Assembly (NCBI GenBank): GCA_947643295.1
Contig: CANRVM010000056.1
Span: 1-7,304 of the forward strand
DNA: 7,304 nucleotides
Direction: 5' to 3'
Origin: an uncultured Mycoplasmatota bacterium
GTDB taxonomy: Bacteria > Bacillota_I > Bacilli_A > RF39 > UBA660
The notes beneath the pieces were generated by a model that saw only the letters and a program-made list of their open reading frames with translations, was not told the DNA's origin and made no database searches. The translations under genes and the position numbers were made by a program. This document shows positions 1 through 4,443 of the stretch, piece by piece (position 1 is the first letter of the stretch; each line of letters opens with the position of its first letter).

Positions 1-83
1 TCTTTTTTAAAATAGCTAGTCAGAAATTTAGATTGATAAACTTTTTATTGTTTTTTACCAATTAGAAATTGCATATTAAATCA

Positions 84-117
84 TAAAAAAAGAATCCTCA
101 TAGTAAAGGATATTCTT
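84..117 (-). terminator. Rho-independent terminator of the gpr-spoIIP operon
   Basis: Read on the minus strand, AAGAATATCC (117-108) pairs with GGATTCTT (97-90). This gives eight base pairs with a two-base bulge and a ten-base loop, followed by a run of T (complement of the A run at 85-91). It starts 9 bases after the stop codon of the small membrane protein gene, so it closes the three-gene sporulation operon. Confidence 0.8.
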
Positions 118-125
118 CGTTTTTC

Positions 126-449
126 TTAATTACTATTTACTGCATTATTAATCTCTTTAAAGATAAAGTTCATAATATGATTAAAAGAAGATTCTATTAC
201 ATTAGAAACACCACTACCTAATCTTGATAAATTATTATGATAATCATTTTCCTTTTTGATATAATCACTTGCTTTTATCTTTTTTCCACTTTTAATATCT
301 TCTTCAAATTTAGTAATCGCGTCCTCCGTTAATGTATTCGTTTTTCTAGTTGTATATTCAAAATAACCAGCTGCTTGTGTAAAATATAGTGTTGCAAATA
401 AAATAATTAATGTAACCATAACCATACGAAATATCTTTTTACCCTTCAT
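126..449 (-). CDS. Small single-pass membrane protein, third gene of the gpr-spoIIP operon (YqxA-like by position)
   Basis: A 107-residue protein with a basic N-terminus (MKGKK), one hydrophobic segment at about residues 8-27, and a hydrophilic, probably extracytoplasmic helical remainder rich in Lys, Glu and Asn. The C-terminal 25 residues look amphipathic. No catalytic motif is visible. Its ATG overlaps the end of spoIIP by 11 bases, and its Shine-Dalgarno GGAGGT (466-461) lies inside spoIIP codons, so translational coupling is likely. In Bacillus subtilis the gene after gpr-spoIIP is yqxA, which encodes a small membrane protein of similar size (DUF3679 family). Position, size and topology suggest the same family, but I cannot confirm homology by eye. 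The function is unknown; cotranscription suggests a role in sporulation, perhaps near SpoIIP at the membrane (inference). Confidence 0.8.
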   Translation of the reverse strand: MKGKKIFRMVMVTLIILFATLYFTQAAGYFEYTTRKTNTLTEDAITKFEEDIKSGKKIKASDYIKKENDYHNNLSRLGSGVSNVIESSFNHIMNFIFKEINNAVNSN

Positions 450-1374
450 TTTCTTTTAACACCTCCAAAAAACATTCACAAAAAGCTAGTGTTGAATTTA
501 AGACTTCATCAATTTTATTTTCAGGTCCTCCTATTTCTACAAGAAGTGTATATTTTGAATTGTCTTGATTATATACTCCATTTACACCATCCCCTCCTTT
601 TTGATAAATCCCTTTTGATAAATTTGGATACTTTTCATTGAGTTTATTATTAATTCTAGTTGTAAATTCTAGATTTTCTTGATAATTAGGATTTTCAGTT
701 CCTATTAAAAATATTGTTTTTGCATAATTCTTATCATTTATTGTAATAGTTGTTTTGTCTTTATTTAAAGAATCTCTGTGAACGTCAATAAAATACTTTA
801 TCGTTGGATTTTTTTCCTTACTATCATTTAGATAAATTCGACTGGCATCGTAGCTTCGATAATATCTCCAATTATTTTGACGTAATATATCTTTAATACT
901 ACGTTCTTCAACTAGAGTCTTATATTGATTCTTATCAAAAACATCTCGCATGATATAAGATGCCATCATAACAGTAGGACCAACTTCATTTTCAGCAAAA
1001 CTGTTTGCTTGATATTCCTCCGTTTGATGAGAATTATAAATATAGACTAAGTAGTCATTACTATTTGGCTCCTTTTTCTCACTGATTTTTGAAACCTTTT
1101 TCTCCTTTACTAAAGAAAAATAATTTGTTGATAATAAATTTACTGGTTGATACTCCTTCTTTATCTTATTCATCAACTCCGTAAAAACATTCCCCTTTTT
1201 TTGATAACTTTGACTTAAGATAGAATCCACCAATTGTTTATCATCCAGTTTTATGTTACTTTTTAAAAGAACTTGGAAACTAAAGACAAGACTTCCAATG
1301 AATAGAATGCTAAAAAGAAGAAATTTTATCTTAAATTTCTTTTTTTTCACTTTTGAGACAAACTTCTTTTTCAT
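439..1374 (-). CDS. spoIIP: Stage II sporulation protein P, septal peptidoglycan hydrolase
   Basis: SpoIIP is a membrane-anchored cell-wall hydrolase (amidase and endopeptidase) that works with SpoIID and SpoIIM to thin the septal wall and drive engulfment of the forespore. The protein has 311 residues: a very basic N-terminus (MKKKFVSKVKKKK), a transmembrane helix at about 18-36, a linker, and the SpoIIP domain from about 107. Family motifs are YIYNSHQTEEY (111-121), GPTVMMAS (132-139), YYRSYDASR (171-179), FIDVHRDS (195-202), IGTENPNY (224-231) and LLVEIGG (277-283). By analogy with the amidase family, H116, E119, H199 and E280 are the likely zinc and catalytic residues. The frame stays open upstream to an ATG at 1464 inside gpr, but I chose 1374 because AGGTGATAGA directly precedes it and the basic/membrane N-terminus begins there. 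It lies 37 bases after gpr and overlaps the next gene. It is shorter than the roughly 400-residue B. subtilis protein, mainly in the N-terminal linker. Confidence 0.95.
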   Translation of the reverse strand: MKKKFVSKVKKKKFKIKFLLFSILFIGSLVFSFQVLLKSNIKLDDKQLVDSILSQSYQKKGNVFTELMNKIKKEYQPVNLLSTNYFSLVKEKKVSKISEKKEPNSNDYLVYIYNSHQTEEYQANSFAENEVGPTVMMASYIMRDVFDKNQYKTLVEERSIKDILRQNNWRYYRSYDASRIYLNDSKEKNPTIKYFIDVHRDSLNKDKTTITINDKNYAKTIFLIGTENPNYQENLEFTTRINNKLNEKYPNLSKGIYQKGGDGVNGVYNQDNSKYTLLVEIGGPENKIDEVLNSTLAFCECFLEVLKENEG

Positions 1375-1392
1375 TCTATCACCTAGTAAAAT

Positions 1393-1421
1393 TCTAAATG
1401 ATAAGATAAAATTAATTTGTC
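1393..1421 (-). promoter_or_regulatory. Weak candidate sigma-E promoter for spoIIP
   Basis: On the minus strand GACAAATT (1421-1414) resembles the sigma-E -35 box (about GTCATATT). It is followed after 13 bases by CATTTAGA (1400-1393), a poor match to the -10 box. The site overlaps the gpr stop codon and would start RNA about 14 bases before the spoIIP ATG. In B. subtilis spoIIP is made in the mother cell under sigma-E, separately from forespore expression of gpr, so a promoter here would make sense. The match is weak. Confidence 0.25.
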
Positions 1422-2452
1422 GTATTATAGGATGTATGAAGACTTTTGTTAATAGCTGATGCAATTAAAGTAGATAATTTTCGGATAATAAAATCGACTT
1501 CTTTTGGAGTTACCATTAAATTATAATCAATAGGAGATAACACTTCTACTAGTAATTGCTTAAATTCTTCTTCAGATAAAGTACCTACCATTCCTAGTAC
1601 TTTTTCTTTTTCACTTTTGGAGAGATTTTTTTCGTGATTTAAATAATTTTGATTAGCCTCTGTTACAAATTTTAATTTTTTATTATCTTTATTTTCAATT
1701 TTATAACTAAACTGTTTTAACATATATTGAATGGTATCATAACAAATAGTAGCAGCATCTACGATAGTTGGAACACCTAAAGCAATTACAGGAATCCCTA
1801 AGCTTTCTTTACTGATTTCTGCTCTGGTATTTCCAACCCCACTACCTGGTTCAATGCCAGTATCCGTAATTTGAATCGTTTTATTAACACGAGATATGGC
1901 TTTCGCAGCTAATGCATCCACAACAATTAGAAAGTCTGGTTTGGTCTCTTTTACAATACCTTTTATTAGTTGATTAGTTTCCATTCCTGTTACACCTGTA
2001 ACATTTGGTTTAAAAATAGAGGTATTTCGGTATCCTTCTTCTACTTCTCCAAGTGAAAATAGATGTCTAGTTACTAATATATGATCAACCGTATTAGGTC
2101 CTAAAGCATCTGGTGTTGATTGATCATTTCCTAGTCCTATGATTAAACATTTCGACTGATCAGTAATATCAATTTCTTGATATACTTTTTTTAGAGTGTC
2201 TACTAGTATTTCTAAAACTTTCTTATAATTATCTTTATCTGTAATATCTTGAAATGTAATAGTCTCATAAATTCCTGCTTTTTTTTGAATAGCCTCTTCT
2301 GCCTCTTTTTCTACTCTTGTTTCTTCTATTAAGATATCTTTATATTTTGATTCACTATGAGTAATTCCCTTTACTGTTTTTTCTTTATCATAAGCCTCTA
2401 CTACCATATCTGTATGTAATTTATAATTTTTTAAGTCAATTTCATGTGCCAC
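1412..2452 (-). CDS. gpr: Germination protease (spore protease GPR)
   Basis: GPR (peptidase family A25) is made as a zymogen in the forespore, activates itself by removing a short N-terminal peptide, and degrades small acid-soluble spore proteins at germination. The 346-residue protein is near the usual length of about 370. Visible motifs: propeptide junction HTD-MVVE at 13-19 (predicted cut after D15, as in RTD-LAVE of Bacillus); LIIGLGNDQSTPDALGP (103-119); VTRHLF (127-132); TGVTGMET (152-159); VVDALAAKA (177-185); and ITDTGIEPGSGVGNTR (195-210). D115 and D179 match the two aspartates, D127 and D193, implicated in B. megaterium GPR catalysis. The C-terminal NLMVTPKEVD (311-320) is also typical. 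The start is GTG at 2452, preceded by GGTGAT with a five-base gap. It is first in the operon with spoIIP and diverges from rpsT. Nothing looks broken. Confidence 0.97.
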   Translation of the reverse strand: MAHEIDLKNYKLHTDMVVEAYDKEKTVKGITHSESKYKDILIEETRVEKEAEEAIQKKAGIYETITFQDITDKDNYKKVLEILVDTLKKVYQEIDITDQSKCLIIGLGNDQSTPDALGPNTVDHILVTRHLFSLGEVEEGYRNTSIFKPNVTGVTGMETNQLIKGIVKETKPDFLIVVDALAAKAISRVNKTIQITDTGIEPGSGVGNTRAEISKESLGIPVIALGVPTIVDAATICYDTIQYMLKQFSYKIENKDNKKLKFVTEANQNYLNHEKNLSKSEKEKVLGMVGTLSEEEFKQLLVEVLSPIDYNLMVTPKEVDFIIRKLSTLIASAINKSLHTSYNTTN

Positions 2453-2468
2453 TTATCATCACCATTCA

Positions 2469-2500
2469 TAATATGTACAAAAACAATAAAATTTATTTGC
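2469..2500 (-). promoter_or_regulatory. Candidate forespore (sigma-G-like) promoter of gpr
   Basis: On the minus strand CATATTA (2475-2469) fits the sigma-G -10 consensus (CATNHTA), and GCAAATA (2500-2494), 18 bases upstream, is a partial match to the -35 box. In B. subtilis gpr is transcribed by forespore sigma factors. One difficulty is that RNA would start near 2462, so the Shine-Dalgarno GGTGAT (2463-2458) would lie at the extreme 5' end. The proposed -35 overlaps the -35 of the divergent rpsT promoter. Confidence 0.35.
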
Positions 2501-2525
2501 TTTTTTTCTAAATATTTGATAAAAT
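2497..2525 (+). promoter_or_regulatory. Vegetative sigma-A promoter of rpsT with extended -10
   Basis: TTGCTT (2497-2502), a 17-base spacer and TAAAAT (2520-2525) form a sigma-A promoter. TG at 2517-2518 makes it an extended -10 (TGATAAAAT). RNA would start near 2532, leaving a leader of about 24 bases that holds only the Shine-Dalgarno site. There is no room for a structured leader regulator. Confidence 0.7.
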
Positions 2526-2555
2526 GAATATGTTTATAAAAGTGAGGTGAAAAAT

Positions 2556-2819
2556 GTGCCAAATATAGAAGGTGCTAAGAAGCGTGTTCGTTCAAATAAA
2601 AGAAAAGAGATGATTAATACTTACATCACTTCTAGCATGAAAACTGCTATAAAAAAATTTGAAAAAGATATAAAAGAAGGCAATGTAGAAGAAGCAAGTA
2701 AAAGCTTAAACGTTGCTATTCAAAGAGTGGACAAAGCAATGAAACGTGGTTTAGTACATCAAAATAAAGCTGCTCGTGTAAAGTCTAGATTAACAAAGTT
2801 AAAAAATTCAATGAAGTAA
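2556..2819 (+). CDS. rpsT: 30S ribosomal protein S20
   Basis: S20 binds 16S rRNA early in assembly of the small ribosomal subunit. The 87-residue protein is very rich in Lys and Arg and all-helical in appearance. It has the family start MPNIEGAKKRVR (MPNIKSAIKR in Bacillus) and the C-terminal signature GLVHQNKAARVKSRL (68-82). I place the start at GTG 2556, five bases after GAGGTGA (2544-2550). A GTG at 2547 is in frame but lies inside that Shine-Dalgarno site and would add three residues the family lacks. An ATG at 2554 is out of frame and stops after four codons. The gene has its own promoter and terminator and diverges from gpr. Confidence 0.97.
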   Translation: MPNIEGAKKRVRSNKRKEMINTYITSSMKTAIKKFEKDIKEGNVEEASKSLNVAIQRVDKAMKRGLVHQNKAARVKSRLTKLKNSMK

Positions 2820-2838
2820 TAGAAATTACTTCTTTTTT
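2813..2838 (+). terminator. Rho-independent terminator of rpsT, overlapping its stop codon
   Basis: GAAGTAAT (2813-2820) pairs perfectly with ATTACTTC (2825-2832) around the loop AGAA and is followed by six T. The rpsT stop TAA (2817-2819) lies inside the 5' arm. The hairpin separates rpsT from the next gene, whose ribosome site begins only about 18 bases after the T run. Confidence 0.9.
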
Positions 2839-2867
2839 ATGATATTATTTTTACTAGGGTGATAAGA

Positions 2868-3788
2868 TTGAAAAGATTTTTAGTATTTGGTATTCTCCTA
2901 ATTCTGCTTGGAGTTACTATTAATTATAAAGAAGAGATATTAGAAACTTACTACTCCTACTTTTTTAGTGAAAGAAGAGTTACAAAGTTAGATCAAAAAA
3001 ACGAATATTATCGGGATTATGATTTTTTATATGTTAAAAATACAGATAACTTTAAGCCAAAAAATAGAGATGATTTAATCAATATCTTTTATACAGTTAT
3101 TAATTCTGGAACAGAGGATTTTTCCTTTTATTGTCCAAGAGACTATAAAACTTGCCTTGAAGATGTAAAAGAATTAGCAAAAGATCAAATTACATTATCC
3201 AATATTAATAATTTTGTCCATCCTTTCAATGGTTTTAAGCATATCAAAACCAAAACAGATTCCTTGGGAAAAGTACAAATTGAAATTGAAAAAAGTTATA
3301 GTGATACAGACATTAAATTAGTAAAAGAGGCTGTAAAGCAAATTGAAGAAGAAACCTTTAATGAATCTCTAACATTAAAGGAACAGATAAAAGTTATTCA
3401 TGATTATATTATTGATAATTCAAAATATGATTCCAATAGAACTGATAATGGAGTAATCGAATATAAATCTGATATTAGTTATGGACCTTTAATAGAGGGA
3501 TTTGCAATATGCGGTGGATATACTGATGCTATGGAATTATTTTTAGAAGATTTAGGAGTAAAAAGTTATAAGATATCGAGTGAATCTCATGTATGGAATG
3601 CTGTTTATTTAGATGATAAATGGTATCATTTGGACCTTACTTGGGATGATCCTGTTACTAATACAGGAGAAGAATTAATCGAAGATAAATTCTTCTTGAT
3701 TTCTACCAACGACTTACTCTTAATTGAACCAACTCAACATAATTTTGATACAAATGTGTATCAAGAATTCCAAACAAGTAAAGACTAG
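2868..3788 (+). CDS. Membrane-anchored transglutaminase-like domain protein
   Basis: A 306-residue protein with a short basic N-terminus (MKRF), a hydrophobic segment at about 4-18 that is a signal anchor or signal peptide, an extracytoplasmic region, and a C-terminal transglutaminase-like fold at about 165-270. The triad is visible: C215 in FAICGGYTDAM, H241 in SHVWNAVYLDDKW, and D256 in WYHLDLTWDDP. Bacterial members include proteases and wall-associated proteins, so substrate and reaction are open. C89 and C96 (YCPRDYKTC) could form a disulfide outside the cell. I prefer TTG 2868, which follows AGGGTGA (2856-2862) by five bases. The in-frame GTG at 2859 lies within that site and would add three residues. 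No clear promoter is visible in the 29 bases after the rpsT terminator; AT-rich TATGATATTAT near 2838 lacks a -35 box. A link to sporulation is possible only from its neighbours. Confidence 0.88.
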   Translation: MKRFLVFGILLILLGVTINYKEEILETYYSYFFSERRVTKLDQKNEYYRDYDFLYVKNTDNFKPKNRDDLINIFYTVINSGTEDFSFYCPRDYKTCLEDVKELAKDQITLSNINNFVHPFNGFKHIKTKTDSLGKVQIEIEKSYSDTDIKLVKEAVKQIEEETFNESLTLKEQIKVIHDYIIDNSKYDSNRTDNGVIEYKSDISYGPLIEGFAICGGYTDAMELFLEDLGVKSYKISSESHVWNAVYLDDKWYHLDLTWDDPVTNTGEELIEDKFFLISTNDLLLIEPTQHNFDTNVYQEFQTSKD

Positions 3789-3816
3789 TTCATTAGAACT
3801 AGCCTTTTATTTTATT
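3785..3816 (+). terminator. Terminator of the transglutaminase-like gene, between convergent genes
   Basis: CTAGTTC (3785-3791) pairs with GAACTAG (3796-3802) around ATTA, followed by CCTTTTATTTTATT. The stop codon TAG (3786-3788) sits in the 5' arm. On the minus strand the same hairpin is followed only by TCTTT, so it may stop the convergent thioredoxin-like gene less efficiently. Confidence 0.8.
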
Positions 3817-3817
3817 A

Positions 3818-4081
3818 TTATGAAGATAATAGTATTTTTTTAATTTCTCTTCTTGTTAACACCTTCCCTTCACTAACTATTTTACCGTTTATGATTAACC
3901 CTGGAAAGTTCAAAATAGGGTATTTTTTATTGTCCTTTTTAGATTCTATAATGAAAATATCTTGATCGATTTCCTCAATAGCTTTATAGGCCATCTTCTT
4001 CAATTTCCTTCCATTACTACAATCTACTCCTATGATTTCTAATTCGATAAAATCACTCCTTTCATGATATAAGGATACCAA
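3818..4081 (-). CDS. Small thioredoxin-fold protein with degenerate active site (CxxG)
   Basis: The sequence resembles the small thioredoxin-like family of archaea and bacteria (MTH895 type, Thioredoxin_3): a strand ending IEIIGV-like, then the active-site loop, a helix, and NFPGLIINGKIVSEGK with the cis-proline (P60) and a helix (REIKKIL) at the end. The usual CxxC is CSNG here (C21, G24), so the second cysteine is missing and a normal dithiol reaction is not possible. The listed end uses TTG 4081, the longest frame with a recognised start, but no Shine-Dalgarno precedes it. A strong one, AAAGGAGTGA (4062-4053), lies inside the frame, seven bases before an ATC codon (4048-4046), exactly where family proteins begin (then 76 residues, C10/G13). 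The gene may use a rare start codon, or its start may have decayed. Family members often sit beside a permease gene; none is here. It converges on the transglutaminase-like gene. The frame is otherwise intact. Confidence 0.6.
   Translation of the reverse strand: MVSLYHERSDFIELEIIGVDCSNGRKLKKMAYKAIEEIDQDIFIIESKKDNKKYPILNFPGLIINGKIVSEGKVLTRREIKKILLSS
4053..4062 (-). promoter_or_regulatory. Strong ribosome site inside the thioredoxin-like frame, not followed by ATG/GTG/TTG in frame
   Basis: AAAGGAGTGA on the minus strand is the best Shine-Dalgarno near this gene. The in-frame codon at normal distance is ATC (4048-4046), at the point where thioredoxin-like relatives start. An ATG at 4065-4063 precedes the site but is in another frame and stops after eight codons. 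The site therefore argues against TTG 4081. Confidence 0.6.
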
Positions 4082-4086
4082 AGAAA

Positions 4087-4128
4087 TATGTGGATAATAT
4101 GGAGCAATTATGGGAAAATATGGAATAA
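4087..4128. repeat. Four imperfect tandem repeats of 10-11 bp (TATGGrnnAA-like)
   Basis: Successive units are TATGTGGATAA (4087-4097), TATGGAGCAAT (4098-4108), TATGGGAAAA (4109-4118) and TATGGAATAA (4119-4128). TATG recurs at 4087, 4098, 4109 and 4119, close to one turn of DNA. The array lies just upstream of the thioredoxin-like gene and covers the -10 of its candidate promoter. It could be an operator array, curved DNA or chance in AT-rich sequence. Confidence 0.5.
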
Positions 4129-4267
4129 TACTTCAATCTTTAAAATCATTTATTTCTTAATGACACTTTTTTACATGCCTCTTATAGTAATAGAAAGTAG
4201 CAATATTCTTATTTTATATTGTCACTTATTGAACTATCTTGTAATTATCTTAATAATCAGGAGTTAA
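4088..4267 (+). other. Doubtful 59-codon hydrophobic ORF
   Basis: An ATG frame of 59 codons runs to TAA at 4265-4267. The first 18 residues are polar and Trp/Asn-rich (MWIIWSNYGKIWNN). The rest is two hydrophobic stretches (about 19-35 and 39-57) that could be membrane helices. Only AAGG (4071-4074), 13 bases upstream, could serve as a ribosome site. The start overlaps the tandem repeats. AT-rich DNA readily yields hydrophobic frames, so this is more likely chance than a gene. Together with the repeats, the weak promoters and the phosphoketolase terminator, it is all I can see in the 362-base gap 4082-4443. Confidence 0.12.
4107..4136 (-). promoter_or_regulatory. Candidate sigma-A promoter for the thioredoxin-like gene
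   Basis: On the minus strand TTGAAG (4136-4131), an 18-base spacer and CATAAT (4112-4107) form a moderate sigma-A match. RNA would start near 4100, inside the repeat array, giving a leader of about 50 bases to the ATC position or about 18 to TTG 4081. Confidence 0.35.
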
Positions 4268-4333
4268 TTATTACAGTTTACTATTGACTCAAGAATTCAC
4301 GATATAGATGATTAATACAGGATAGTTTTAAAT

Positions 4334-4362
4334 TTGACATTCAAATATCTCTACGATATTTT
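4334..4362 (+). promoter_or_regulatory. Candidate plus-strand promoter pointing at the phosphoketolase 3' end
   Basis: TTGACA (4334-4339), a perfect -35 box, is followed after 17 bases by TATTTT (4357-4362), a 4/6 match to the -10. RNA would start near 4369 and begin with the TTAGAG/CTCTAA hairpin. No coding frame follows before the end of phosphoketolase. It may be non-functional or drive a short or antisense RNA. Confidence 0.25.
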
Positions 4363-4390
4363 AAAAAAATTAGAGCTGAAACTCTAACTT
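4363..4390 (-). terminator. Rho-independent terminator of the phosphoketolase gene
   Basis: On the minus strand AAGTTAGAG (4390-4382) pairs with CTCTAATTT (4375-4367) around TTTCAG, with one G-T pair, and runs into a seven-T tract (4369-4363). It begins 53 bases after the phosphoketolase stop codon. Confidence 0.85.
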
Positions 4391-4443
4391 ATTTAGTTCC
4401 CAATTTATTAACTGAGTACATTTTTTGAATTTTTTCCTATTTA

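Noticed and set aside
1..83. A partial gene at the left edge
   Set aside because: All frames on both strands meet stops quickly or are too short, and no motif is visible, so the edge is left unannotated.
1253..1459. 68-codon plus-strand frame opposite the start of spoIIP
   Set aside because: It is antisense to the basic, Lys-rich N-terminus of spoIIP, which reads as Phe-rich on the other strand. It has no ribosome site and no recognisable motif.
1375..1464. Longer spoIIP start at 1464 adding 30 residues
   Set aside because: It would overlap gpr by 53 bases, and the ATG at 1374 has a well-placed AGGTGATAGA and begins the expected basic membrane N-terminus.
2547..2555. S20 start at GTG 2547
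   Set aside because: The codon is inside the Shine-Dalgarno GAGGTGA, and S20 proteins begin MPNI, which corresponds to GTG 2556.
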